A stretch of 26,426 nt of DNA from Gnetum montanum (GCA_015680685.1 MNCI01023634.1:183400-209825), one strand, 5' to 3'. Shown: positions 9,436-19,933, numbered from the stretch's first letter. Numbers and translations: made by a program. Notes: generated from the letters alone by a model not told the origin.

Positions 9436-11889
9436 TGATTCCTAGGTATGCATTTATTGTACTGAGTCATGCCTTTCCCATTATAATTGGGAAGTCCCCT
9501 GTGTTGTTGTTGACTTCTATCACTAGAAAATCAACTGGGTATGACCAACCACACACAGTGGTAACAATGTCCTCCACAAGTCCCGAGGGGACAGTGATGG
9601 ACTAGTTAGCTAGCTCTAATTGAATATTACTCTTCTTAAGTGGAGGCAGGTACATTTATTGCGATATTAAGTTGACTCCAGAACCTGAGTCAAGAAGAGC
9701 CTTACGTGGTTCATTCCCAACGACTTGGAGGTAGATTAAGGGACACCCAGGATCAGAGAGTTTCCTGGGAAGGTGGCCCACCTTTATCCAATCAGTGATG
9801 GTATGCGTTAACATAACCATGTGCATTGATCTCTATTGTTGGTTTGATGGGAGCTCTGAAGCCTTACTTGATGGAGGAGTGGTTATAGGCCTAACCACTT
9901 GTGGTTGTGAGAGCTTGTTTAGACTGTTGGTTCTAAAGAAAGGTCTTCTCTTTGTACGGTCATTAGAACTAGCAGTGGGTTGAAGGTTTACAGCTCTTGT
10001 AGCATTACGTTGCTATGGTTGAGTGGGGAGTTCCCCTTGCATTGTTGGAGTAGGTGGTAGTGGAACTATCGGTGTAAGAGATGCGGATGGATTTGGAGGA
10101 TGGTATGCATGTGGGGTGTAGGAAGGGAGTCCTAAAATACTCCCAAACTTGGTAGTGATGTTGTGGGGTTACGTGACCCATAGAGTCACTTGGAGAAATT
10201 GGCTGCTGCACGTAATAGCCATACGGGTCTGGTTACTATTAAGGGTATTGTTTTCTAGGCGGTGGCATCCCCCATGATTGTGGGTATTTCCATTGCTGGT
10301 GTTGCTCGACAGGTTGTGGTAGAGTTCCACTTGGATAATATGTTAAGGGTTGGTGGAACTACCTTGGGTTACCTTGGGGATAAGGTAACCTTTGGGGTGC
10401 TTGCCGCTTGTTAAGTCTTGGGTTGTGTGCATGCACCCCAGACTCTTGCAAATGTGAGATTATTGGGAAACATCCCTTAGGATGGTCATATTGGCAGATC
10501 TCACATCCACTGTCATTGCCCATATCTGAATCCACAACCTCATCAGTGATAGTCATTTTTCCCTTACCCTTGTTACGTGCATAGTCTGAATCTCTCCCCT
10601 TTTTCTTATCATGGTCGCTACTTCGCTCCTTAGACTCCTCTACAATTTTTAAAATGATTTCGAATCTACTATCTAAGGAGTCCCACATTTGATCTACCTT
10701 AGCTGACACTTCGGTTGTTAACTTTTGAAGTGGCAAGGTTTTTCTTCTCATTAACTCTTCGAGTGGTGACTCATCCTTTTCCTCACAGAATCTTACTCCC
10801 CTCTTTTGGAGAGAAGGATCGTGGTTATACTCTTCCACGCTTTTTCTTTTTCATAGCTCTCCTTCTTCCTTAGCTACTTGCTCCAAAAATTTATGAACTT
10901 CATGGGATCTAAGCTCAAATAATCTCCCTTGGGCATATGTCCCAAGGGTTCTCCTGGTCTCATGTTTTAGCCCATCTACGAGATGGCAGAGTTGATCCCG
11001 TTGTGCGTAATCATGGCCCAGGCAATGATGTTGGCCCATGGCAGCATCCAAGGACTCATGAGTTCCCTGCTTCCATCCTTGGATCTGTTTTCATAAGTTG
11101 GACACTCAGAAGTACGTTTGATATTTGTCGTTAAATAGTTCTAGCATTGTACTCCACCTCCTAATGGTTTCCAGTTCTAAGGACTGGTACCAGCTTTCTG
11201 CATCTTTTATAAGTGTCCTTGGGAACAACTTTAATTTTTGCCACCTGTTCTCAATATTCTACAAGGCAGAGGCATCGTGAAATTCTTGTAAGTGATTCTA
11301 TGGATTAGCGTTGTATCCCACTGCAAATCGTGGGATATTATTCATGTCTAGTCTCTTGATCCGACTATCTTTTTGCTACCTTGTAGGTATTCTAATGGCC
11401 TCTGTAATATCTAACATACTTCAGGTGGCTAGTAGGGGTTCATCGTTATCATTTCTTTCATGGTGTCTATGATGCCTACGTGGTTCCCTACTTTCCCTTC
11501 ATCCATGCCTTGATTCTCTCGAATGCCCTCGTCCTCGCTCTTGACTCTCTCGTTGAGGTATCTCATTTTTCTTATCCTTACCCTTATCCTCACGGTTGGG
11601 TTTGTTGTGACTGCATCCTGATGTGGAAGGAGAGGGTGAATGATGTGATGAAGGGGAAGAAGAAGGGAAACAATTGCCACGATGATGTTTCTTACCTTCT
11701 CTTTGGTGGCTACAGCCCTGATCATGATGACGATCAGACTGCCCATCCTTATCATTTGTTTGTGTTCCCTCATTAAACACTTGGTTTTTGTGGCCATCAG
11801 AACTAGGGTTGTGTATCGTGGAGCGTAGGTTCTGATACACTAGCTCCTCACTGTCGTTAGGAGGGGGAACATCATTTTGTGGAGAACCT
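9436..11889 (-). pseudogene. Misplaced, reversed gag-protease fragment of the Athila-like family
   Basis: Read on the minus strand, this corresponds to copy 2 from about 23296 (gag residue ~150) to about 25503 (protease C-terminus). In order it shows the Ser/Pro/His-rich segment with SSSPSSHHSPSPSTSG, the gag core (RDQL.HLVDGL, ETRRTLGTYAQGRL), a zinc-knuckle variant at 10470-10505, a Pro-rich tail, and the protease with an intact D-S-G (codons at 9683-9691) followed by VNLIS. It contains about 270 bp between tail and protease that copy 2 lacks. Stops include a TGA near 10850 and a TAG in the protease. The copy has no LTRs, and single Ns lie at both edges (9435 and 11890), so its position in the genome is unproved. 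Confidence 0.85.
10470..10505 (-). other. Zinc-knuckle variant CX2CX3HX3C (inserted gag fragment)
   Basis: The codons read CEICQYDHPKGC. The spacing is one shorter on each side of His than the usual retroviral CX2CX4HX4C. The same spacing is kept in copy 2 at 24677-24712, so it is a feature of the family and not damage in one copy. Confidence 0.6.
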
Positions 11890-11890
11890 N

Positions 11891-11940
11891 TAGGATCCAA
11901 CACCCCATTTGCTGATATGATTTTGGATCATGATTGTCTT
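11891..11940 (+). repeat. 50-bp exact direct repeat, right copy, starting after an N
   Basis: Identical to 9385-9434. Reading from 9434 straight into 11941 continues the phosphatase frame with W-S-R-P-R-T-K-E-F-L, matching the RP...FL segment of the FCP1/NIF family. This copy is therefore redundant in the assembly. Confidence 0.9.
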
Positions 11941-12273
11941 TGGTCTAGGCCAAGGACCAAGGAGTTCTTAACATTTTTTCTTTAGAACTTCAATGTGATC
12001 ATATGGTCACACTTGGCATCGAATACTATAGCTATCTTTGTGGAGACCTTGCTACCCCCATTCCACTAGCCTAATTGTCAAATTCATAGTTGATGACCCT
12101 GAAACTGGTGTAAAAGGTGATCATTATGATGGCATGTATACCACAGGTAAGTTGTCAAAAATTTGGGATATGCTTGAGTTTATTCAATACAATGCCAATA
12201 ATACATTAATGATTGGTCACGATGTACATACCTTATTCCAAAACCCTCATGGCACTGTCTATTTTTTGAAAAG
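11941..12273 (+). pseudogene. Exon 2, second part: C-terminal half of FCP1/NIF-like phosphatase domain
   Basis: Frame 1 (11941-12035) gives RPRTKEFL, one TAG (11983), then FNVIIWS, equivalent to F-x-V-x-[VI]-W-[ST]-S of the family. A frame change follows near 12040. Frame 2 (12038 on) gives a TG-containing segment, LSKIWDM and NTLMIGHDVHTLFQNPHGTV, equivalent to NTLLIDDxPxKxLxNPxxTA of plant members. The two Mg-binding aspartates are Gly and His here (12215-12220). The donor AAAAG|GTTAG is at 12274. The order and spacing of four family motifs make the assignment firm; activity is excluded by the substitutions, the stop and the frameshift. Confidence 0.65.
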
Positions 12274-12811
12274 GTTAGTCTAATTTTATGTTTTTTTGAT
12301 TTACCTATTGGTTTCACTAGGCAATTAAGGGTATAGGGTAGATGACCAAGGGTTGATCTAGAGTGACCAAATCTTGTCCTTGACTCACACAACACTAAAA
12401 GTCTTTGTCAAAAGCCAACTAGTAAGGCACACGATGATGGAGTAGCTCAAGGATGACTTTGGCAAGTATACCTCATGCTACTCTCAGGCTTACCATAGGT
12501 GCCTAGCTAATGGGATGGCTCATAGTTGTTGAGCTATCCCAGATTTTGGTATACATGCACATATACCCCTTAGCATTTCCAAATTACCTTCATCAAGCAA
12601 GCAAAGAATTTTTATTTATTTATTTTATTTCTATACAATCTCAACCTTTTCTAGTTATGCAATTATTTAGTTATCTAGACTTTAATTGTTTGACTGGTTT
12701 TATTGGTGTGACTACAAGTTTTATTTTAATTTGTTATGTTTGCTATTATTTTTCTATTTTTGTATGATGTGCCTATGCCAAAGTTGATGGGTTATTTTCA
12801 TTGAGTTGTAG
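12274..12811 (+). other. Intron-like or decayed exon sequence between recognised exons
   Basis: The first and last parts are T-rich like the other introns. Between about 12330 and 12530 the composition is coding-like, with a frame containing QLKDDFGKY-like residues once stops are ignored. I could not assign a family. A missing exon here would also explain why the frames at 12273 and 12812 do not join. Confidence 0.3.
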
Positions 12812-13867
12812 GAGCTATGCCAACATCCATTGTTGCCATGATCACTTCAGGACGTGTAGAGGAGACACTTATTCTTAAGTTTGATGTGTTGGATTTAGCA
12901 TAAAATTGGTTGGCTAGCCAAGTACCTAGGGACATCTAGATAAGGATTGCCAGTGGAGGTTTTCTTGATTTATTTATGGCTCCTAGCCCAACATTACCTA
13001 TGCCTGAGATGATGAATGTCATTGACTCCTTTGATGAAGGAGTCTAGAAATTCATCACTCATGTTCATGGTGTGCCTATCGCTTTGGCCATCAACAAATC
13101 TACCTTTAGTGATCTCTTTGGTATTCCTTCTGAGGGCATGAAGGTTTTCCACAAAACAAGGAAAGAGGTGGATCATAGAGAGAAGGTGGAAGAATAGCTA
13201 AACCCTCATTGTAGTCATAATGGATTGCCTCTAGGATAGTGTTAGACCATAAAGGTTAATGAGATGTATCCATTGTTCTGATATTGGTTGTTCCCTACAT
13301 TATTTTCATAGAAGAGGATATTGAGCATTCGACAAGCATGGATCATGAAGAAGGTCCTCACTAAGGATGCTCAATTCAACTAGGCTGCTCACTTGATTTG
13401 TAGGCTATGAGAGGAGATCCTAAAACTTCAAAATAATTGTGAGGTGATATGTCATAACCATTTTGCATTTATTGTGGCATATCTAAGGAGGTTTGTAGAG
13501 ATCCTAGTGGTGAAGAAGAATGGACAATGTGTAAGTCAAGATATATCCCAATTCTCTAAACCTTGGATGAAACACATTATTCTGATCATGTAGGTCCAAA
13601 ACCCACAAGAGGATGTTTGGAAATTGCTATTTGTTACCACTAAGCATTTTAGTGGTATGTGTAGTCCTTTTCTTAATAGTATGGGGGTTGAACCCTAAGT
13701 TATCCATGGGCATGCTAAAAAGACCAAGGAGAGATGTCCTGAGGCTGATGCTGCAACCAAAGCAAAATTACATAGGCCTATAGTGGAGGAGACAGCACCA
13801 GTAGTTGAGCAACCTACCTTGAAGAAGCTCTTGATCAAACTTGGCTAGGAACATGATGTGGTTATTG
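12812..13867 (+). pseudogene. Large exon of unrecognised protein (plus-strand gene)
   Basis: After the acceptor GTTGTAG, the frame (an ATG lies at 12817) runs about 350 codons to a donor at 13868 with the reading clear throughout, interrupted by about a dozen stops that are mostly TAG. Segments such as EETLILKFDVLDLA, THVHGVPIALAINKSTFSDL and NHFAFIVAYLRRFVEIL show normal protein composition. The pattern 'V-x-G-x-x-I ... FS-x-LFGIP-x-G' recalls the uncharacterised plant transposon-associated proteins that often sit beside gypsy gag genes, but the resemblance is too weak to name. The end of the exon is Lys/Glu-rich (TKAKLHRPIVEE). No catalytic motif was seen. Confidence 0.5.
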
Positions 13868-13996
13868 GTGTATTCCATTTGCATTTTTTAAAGTTAATTT
13901 TGCATTTATGTCTTATATTATATGGTCATGTTATTGTTTTTATTTTAGAAAAAATATGCTAACTTTTTCTATGTTTTGTCTTCGCCATTCTTATAG

Positions 13997-14179
13997 GTAA
14001 ATAATAGGAATGGGCAGCCCATGTAGCAATAGCATAGGCTGAACAAAAATGCTTAGAGGATGCACTGAAATGGCATGAGGATGAGGGGTTATCTAATATC
14101 ACATTTGATGCCTTTGATGCCATTTTTGAAGGTTGTAAGTTAGGTAAACCTCCCATTATTGTCTTTAGTGATCTTCTAG
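13997..14179 (+). pseudogene. Small exon of the plus-strand gene
   Basis: It follows a 129-bp T-rich intron (GT 13868 to AG 13996). Joining the last base of the previous exon to the first two here keeps the frame and reads AEQKCLEDALKWHEDEG and FDAFDAIFEG, a hydrophilic, probably helical stretch. Three stops (TAA, TAG, TAG) lie in its first 45 bp. It ends at CTTCTAG|GTACT. Confidence 0.5.
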
Positions 14180-14270
14180 GTACTCAAGAATTTTGTTTTA
14201 TATGTTACATTTTGTAATGTTACGTTTCAACTTGGTTGTAATTGTTAGTTGATGGTTATGCTCATTGTAG

Positions 14271-14408
14271 TTCTTGAACCTCAACTAGGCACTCCAACCT
14301 CTATGTTTCACATGAAATCATGGGTGGAGGTTCCTAACAATATGGAGTTTATGCATGGGATGACCAAAGATATGTTTGATAGGTTACAATAGATTGCTAA
14401 AGATGTTG
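14271..14408 (+). pseudogene. Small exon of the plus-strand gene
   Basis: Bounded by TTGTAG|TT and GATGTTG|GTATG, with phase 1 on both sides. The frame reads LEPQLGTPTSMFHMKSWVEV and then a Met-rich stretch with one TAG where CAG or TGG would be expected. I recognise no domain. Confidence 0.5.
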
Positions 14409-14591
14409 GTATGAACCTTAGCTTATTTTTCCTTTAATTATTTTTATTGTTTATGCATTTTTTTTATTTTTGGTTCATGATCTTTTAGGTCTTATGATTG
14501 TATGATTTTAGTTGTTTAAAAAAATTTTGGTCATTTTTTTATTTCCTATTTATTAGTTTTATGTGCTCCTCCTTTGTTGTATTGATTGTAG

Positions 14592-15396
14592 TGTCCAAGG
14601 TTGGATGGGATTTCAACCTACCAGGTTACCACTCGAAGTGGAAAATGTTCCATGAAAGTTATATGAGAGTACCACAGAATGTGCACTCTCATGTGCTAGA
14701 ACTTCATGGGAATGTTAATGCTCTAATGAGTTCCTGTTGGAGTGAGCTGTAGCATTGGAAAAAATAAAAAATAAAAAGTAGCCTAAGAAGATTAAAGACA
14801 TTAGGGATCTCAAGGAGTTTGTAAAAACCCAATTAACTAATAGAAAGTCCTTGTGAACTAAGGAGATAGAATGGTCATGGTATTGGAACGTCATCCATAG
14901 CAAGGTTGCTCTTGCTAGAAGCTTTGTAGAATAGAAGTTATAGATGGAATTGTTGGTTTGCAATGCCAGGAAGTGGAAGGACTATTGTGCTTGGGTCCTT
15001 TAGTGGGACTAGGTACAAAAGAACCACAAAAAGAAATACAAGGCTGAATAGGAGAGTTACCTATAGTGGCTACAAGAGGAGTCCATAGAGAGGTGCATGT
15101 TAGAGTTGTTTATGAAGGGAATTAATGCCAGAGATGCCTTCAAGCTAATGGAAGGTCCTCTGGTGGTAGTTGATTTTCCCATTCCTCAGGTCACTACCAC
15201 TTTTGGGGAGGTGACCACTACTACCTTTTGGTAGGAGCCACCTACAAGGACTAGCATCAAGAAGAGAAACATATTAACTAATGTTAATCTTAGGAAAGTG
15301 GATTGGACCAACATGACCGAAGAATAGATTCTCCATTGTCTAGAGGTTGGTTTTTGGAACTTCCTCACAAAAGATGCTACCTCCAAATCTTCCTAG
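14592..15396 (+). pseudogene. Large 3' exon of the plus-strand gene
   Basis: The acceptor GATTGTAG|TGTCC continues the frame in phase 1: VSKVGWDFNLPGYHSKWKMF and then SYMRVPQNVHSHVLELHGNV. From about 14750 the exon is rich in Lys, Glu and Trp codons with many TAG stops. The last part probably contains small indels, because the frame at the donor near 15397 (CCTAG|GTTTG) does not agree with that at the start. No family is recognised. Confidence 0.45.
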
Positions 15397-15506
15397 GTTT
15401 GTTTATTTTTTATTAATTTCTTTTCTTTTATTATATTTTAGTTTAGTTTAGTTTGTAGTTTAGTTATGTTGATTACTGATTAAATTTTTTTTGTGATTGG
15501 TATAAG

Positions 15507-15579
15507 CACAAGGTGTAAAAGTGACCCCAATGGTAATAAGGTTGAAGATGCTTCTCCTTCCCCTCTAGTTGTGTGTTAG
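15507..15579 (+). pseudogene. Last exon and stop of the plus-strand gene
   Basis: A short coding-like segment after the acceptor TGGTATAAG, encoding a Ser/Pro-containing tail ending TAG at 15577-15579. The assignment rests on composition and the splice-like signal only. Confidence 0.35.
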
Positions 15580-16340
15580 TCCCACCAATTTGATCATGCT
15601 TTTGGCTATTTGTAGTTGATGTTATGATGTTGTGACTATTTTTAGCCTTTGGCTGTTCTGAGACTATTTATTTGTATTTTATTGCTACATAGTGTAGCCA
15701 TGGTTATTGGATTTTAATTTTGTTTTATATGTTATTTTTTATTAAACACTTGCCACACTATGTGACTATGGCTATAGGTTATGGAAATTTTGGTTATTAT
15801 TATTTATCATTCCTTGAGTTTTAACATTTTTAGATTTATGCATTTTTTTGTATTTGTATTCTATGTTTTGTTCATGTTATGAAGCTATGCTAGGCTATGT
15901 TGGTTAAAATATATGGTTATAATGTAATATTTGGTAAAGCAAAATATAAATTAACTAGGAAAATAAAATTTAAACCAAGGCATAATGGATATAATGAAAA
16001 TAAATAAAGAATGTGCTACAATGATATCACTAGTTTAAGGCCTTGATTGGCCATGGTTTTTCCAATTTTAGGCCTTAGCAGGTTATGGTAAAATTTTTAT
16101 AAGTTTTATATTTTAAAATTTTTATGGTATTTTTTCAAGTTTTAAAATTTTCATGGTATTTTTTTATGTTTTAAGTTTTTAAAAAAACAAGGAATAAAAA
16201 GGTAGACTGTAAATAAGAATAAATCATAGGCTACATGCAAAATAAAGCTAAAATAAGGTAACTTAAAGTGGCACATGTAAATAAATTTCAAACTAAGATA
16301 AGAAAGTTAAAGACAAAGCCACACAATTATCAGCATAGGG
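15580..16340. other. AT-rich region between convergent pseudogenes
   Basis: No coding signal. It contains another copy of the palindromic word (GCTATGCTAGGCTATG, about 15884), an A-rich part (15930-16050), the right copy of the TTTTAGGCCTTAGCAG box (16064-16088), and two imperfect 29-bp tandem units of the type TTTTAAAATTTTYATGGTA at about 16110-16170. No pol sequence is present, although that is where pol would follow protease in a complete minus-strand element. Confidence 0.5.
16064..16088 (+). repeat. Direct-repeat box, right copy (partner at 5083)
   Basis: AATTTTAGGCCTTAGCAG followed by a segment ending ATGGT, nearly identical to the box at 5083-5107. In both places the preceding sequence is A-rich. 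Confidence 0.4.
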
Positions 16341-17200
16341 ATGACTGAGTAGGAAATATATGTCAATTGTGCAAGTGTTTCCTAATCTTCAAAAGATTAG
16401 GAAAGATCTATGGTCTTTGTTGCACAATCTTGTACTTCCTGTTACCCTCACTAACCATGTTGAAGGGGAGCTCTTCCCATGGTACATCCCTGGTCTTGTT
16501 CTTATCTATCTTGGTCTCTTTCACTCTATTGGGCTTCTTGACTTCATTTTCAATAGTAGGTGTTTCTTCTTGAAGCTCCTTGCTCTACATTGACATAGTT
16601 GACTACCATGGGAATTGCATTTTGACCATGAATAATTGTTTCACATCCTTCATAAGGCAAGTGAATTTCTTGGTGTATAGGTGAGGAAATTTCTTGTAAC
16701 TGAGCTAGCCAAGGCCTCCCTAGGATGAGGTTAAATCCTAGTATCTCTTCCACCACTAAGAAGTTGGCTATTATGGGGAATTATTCCCTTACTATGAAGT
16801 CTAAAGAAATCAAGCCTTTGACCATAACCCATGATCCATTAAAGGATTCAAGAGTGAAAGTAGAGGTATGTTGCATGTGTTTTGTTAGACCCAACCATTC
16901 AACAATGGTATAAGGGATAAAATTGGTGGCCACTCCATCATCAATGTGCACCTTGTGCATCTCTACTATCTAATCCTTATGGTTATAAAGAGGGAAGCCT
17001 TCATTGTCTCAACATCCTAGGAATTGGTTTTGACCTCCTATCATGAAATACTAGTGCCTTTGACTTTGTTTCTTTCCTTAGTGAAGATGGTACCATTACA
17101 ATGTGGATAGACTCTTCAATAGTGGGGATGTCGTCACTAATGAGAATTAAAGTCAACATTTTCACTAAGGCTTTATGGTATGCAAAAGAAATCATTACTA
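16340..17200 (-). pseudogene. Tat/Ogre-type retrotransposon aspartic protease (decayed)
   Basis: On the minus strand the frame reads VHIDDGVATNFIPYTIVEWL (catalytic region; Asp-Asp-Gly codons at 16935-16943, where D-G-G or D-S/T-G is normal), then VKGLISLDFIV, then EILGFNLILGRPWLAQL, then SSPIHQEIHLPYEG. The sequence LGRPW followed by a hydrophilic S-x-x-HQ stretch is characteristic of Tat/Ogre protease, which cleaves the gag-pol polyprotein. A lysine/glutamate-rich linker follows to about 16400. Several stops interrupt it. Reverse transcriptase should come next, to the left, but no trace is found. Confidence 0.7.
16381..16401. other. Short perfect hairpin
   Basis: CCTAATCTT, three-base loop CAA, AAGATTAGG: a 9-bp perfect stem. 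It lies at the 3' end of the minus-strand gag-pro frame. It could form in RNA or be chance. Confidence 0.35.
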
Positions 17201-17379
17201 GCTAATACAAGATTAAATAGGTGTTATTTTGTTCCAAAGATTGTTTTACCTATTCAATAGCATTGAGGAAGTCTTTGTCAGTAGTTGTTGCCTTCTCATT
17301 TTTATTAACTTTGACTTCCTCCATGCAACTCAAGATGTAAACTTCATGATTTAATTATTGTGGTTTGGATTCCTTTCCC

Positions 17380-19933
17380 TTCCCTTATGATTTGGGGTCC
17401 TCCTTTAGTTGACTAGTTGAATCAACCTGAGCATTAGAGCTCATGGGAATGGATGAATTAGGAGTGGACTTCGATGGGCCCACCTCCTTCGATACCTTGG
17501 CTTGCTTGGCATCTTTGGTTTTAGGCTTTGGTGCAAACTTCTTGCATTTTTTAGTTGATGATTTCTTAGCATTGGGCTGCAAAGAAGTCATAGCGTTAGC
17601 CACCATGGGAGGGCATTGTTTAGTTGCAGTTATAAGTTTCATTGTAACAAGAGAAGCCACTCTAATCCCAAAGGGTTCTTTGGGAGGCATTGGTGATGGT
17701 ACCCTTACAATAAAGGGAGTCCTTGAACTAGACAAAGTTGAAGGGTCCCTTTCATTACAAGGAGGTACCTAAATCATGAATGCCTCCTATGTATGTCTTG
17801 GATTGTTGCTTACATTGAATGCAAGTATGGTGTAAGGAATGTTGCTAGCATTCAATGGATCATTGTAGACTTGAATTGACTAGTTTTGTGGCCTAACTAG
17901 GTTAGAGATGTCAAGCACTAGCTCTTCATTGTCTATCATCCTCTACAGGTCATCCTTTAGAGCTAGGTAGAAGTTAGTATCATGACTTGGTAATTGATGA
18001 TAGTGACAAAATTGGTTGAGTTTAAAGTACTTTCGTATAGGTGGGTCATCCTTAGTTGCCAAAGTGGAATCCTTTGCAATCTCACATAATTGATCATGCC
18101 TCTTGTGGACATTATCTGTCATTTTTTTGTACTAGATCTACCCACTCTTAAGCAACTGGTCAAGTAGCTTAGATGATTTTAGGGGTAACCTAGTATACTT
18201 TGACTAATCTTTTCTCTTGAAGTTAAGCCTTGTGTTACTTGATTTAGAGGCCCTAGATATTTATGGTTGTTTGTTTATGGTAGGGACCTTGGGTTGGTTT
18301 GTTTTTTGTCCCTAGGTAGTTTTATTGTTCTTGGCTGTGATGGCCATGGCTACATGGTTTTGCTTCCCCTTATCCTTATCCTTTCATATGTGTTGATTTT
18401 TTTACGTCACGTAGGCATGATCATGATTAACCTCAGTAGCATCTTCTATGTTCTTGGTCTATGAAAAGGCTTGACTGAGCAACCACAAGTCTAGATAATA
18501 AAGTTTAGACTTGACAAAATCGTCGACCACTTTCTCGAAGATGGCTAGAAGGTGGATTTTGGCTATGGGTTTAAGAATCTTATTTAGTGGAGCATTCCAT
18601 CCTTGGATGAACTTTTGAATTAGTTCAAATGGCACCTATTTGATTTTCATCACTTGGTTCATGATGGTATTTGGCTTCAAGTTATACTTGAAATGGTTCA
18701 CAAATTGTGATATTAAGTCCTCAAGCGAGCCTATATACTCTTATGGTAATGTGTAGTACTAGTCTAAGACCCTCCTTGAAAAAAACATAGGGAAGATTCT
18801 CATTACTATATGAGGCCGAGCCTATAGAAATAGGCACTAGGAGTGGAAGGTGATGAGGTGAACATTGGGATTACCCTCACTATTATACTTGGTAAACTAG
18901 GGTATGGAAATGCCCAGGGGAAGGGTAATTTGTAGGATACTTAGACTGATAGGATCCTCTTAATAAAAATCCATGATCTTAACTATCTACATAGTTGAGG
19001 CTTTAAATTTTTGTAACTCTTCTATAAGGTCTTAGATCATTTGGAAGGCTTGATTCAAGCCTTGAGGCATTCCCAGGAGTTGTGAAGTTTGAATGAATGG
19101 TTATGGAATAAAGTGAGAGGCTTGTGGCCTCACGATGGGTTGTGACATGGAGAGAAGAGGTTGGATTATCATGGTTATAGTGAGGCTTAACAATGAGAAG
19201 GAGGCTTGTACCAATATTTTTCAAAGAAAGGGGATGAATGGTGTTTTTGACCCTTGGCTCACATAGGGTCCTACTATGAGGTCCACTAGAATTGAGAAGG
19301 GGTGAGTAGTGGTGAAGATCATAGGTGATGAACATGCAAATTGAGACTGAATGGCAAAAGGCATGGAGAAAAAAAGGGAAGTTGATTAGGGCATAGGCTA
19401 TGCCTTGTAAGCCACTATGATGAGTGCTAGCCCAAACATAGTAGGATAAATAGGAGAAGAGCATTGAGGGACCTACCCTACAAATGAGGCAGGAGAGGCC
19501 AAATTGGATGTAGGGGCCTGGGGAGATGATTATTGAAAAAGAATCCCAATGAAATTATCAGGTTCAGGCTTGGCCTCAAACTTATCTTGTTCCTCATGTT
19601 GCCTCTCTAAAGTGGCCCCTTCATTTTGCTCATTCATCTCAATTAATTGGGACAATATACATGTATGGATGTCATTCAATGGTATTTTGTCATAGGGGAA
19701 AGGGATGTATTCCTTCCTATTTCAATGGATCAACTCATACTCATGTTTGGGTTTGACTTCTACATGTGGAATGAGTAGGCTAGCTTGGATTTTGATGCAA
19801 ATGAAGCATAGTTTTCTTCATTTATTATGGCAAAATCTAGGCTTTACCCCCTTTGTCTGAGCAATTGCCTTCACTCAGCCACAGTTGGCTCTTTTGGATC
19901 ATACACCCTTACAGTGTCTTGGTTGTGGGCCAT
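17380..19933 (-). pseudogene. Tat/Ogre-type retrotransposon gag (decayed)
   Basis: The frame probably starts at an ATG at 19931-19933 (MAHNQDTVRVYDPKEPTVAE). Then come a Gln/Pro-rich segment with a possible coiled coil (QMIQDLIEELQKFK, about 19000-19060), the gag core (GSLEDLISQFVNHFKYNL, near 18700, then FELIQKFIQGWNAPL), and a CHYHQLPSHDT motif followed by LKDDL (near 17960-18020). That last motif is typical of Tat/Ogre gag (C-x2-H-x4-H-x4-C), here with Tyr replacing the final Cys. A Lys/Pro/Ser-rich linker (17385-17735) leads into the protease. Gag packages element RNA. Many in-frame TAG codons sit where CAG or TGG is expected. Confidence 0.65.

Larger units (their letters stand above)
7884..15579 (+). 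pseudogene. Broken multi-exon gene: FCP1/NIF-like phosphatase domain plus unrecognised C-terminal part
   Basis: Model: exon 1 7884-8008; exon 2 9320-9434 continuing at 11941-12273 (the sequence between is a misplaced insert plus a duplicated 50 bp); then 12812-13867, 13997-14179, 14271-14408, 14592 to about 15396, and 15507-15579 ending TAG. Introns start GT and end AG. The exon 1-2 junction (phase 2) and the next-to-last junctions 13867/13997, 14179/14271 and 14408/14592 (all phase 1) keep one frame through, which chance would hardly give. Exon 2 encodes an NLI-interacting-factor/FCP1 HAD domain; later exons match nothing I know. In-frame stops, mostly TAG, occur in most exons. The join from exon 2 to the 12812 exon is uncertain. 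The gene is antisense to the gag-pro at 16340-19933. Confidence 0.65.

Noticed and set aside
11480-11797. ORFs on both strands overlapping the reversed gag fragment
   Set aside because: These are other-frame shadows of the Ser/Pro/His-rich gag segment; only the frame matching copy 2 gag is real.
12330-12530. Possible MULE-transposase-like fragment (QLKDDFGKY followed by an A/R-rich helix)
   Set aside because: Too short, interrupted by stops and without the catalytic region; resemblance is not enough for a call.
19003-19464. 153-codon minus-strand ORF
   Set aside because: It lies in the decayed gag but in another frame; the gag-like words (QPLLSMSQP, QMIQDLIEELQK) are read in the neighbouring frame.
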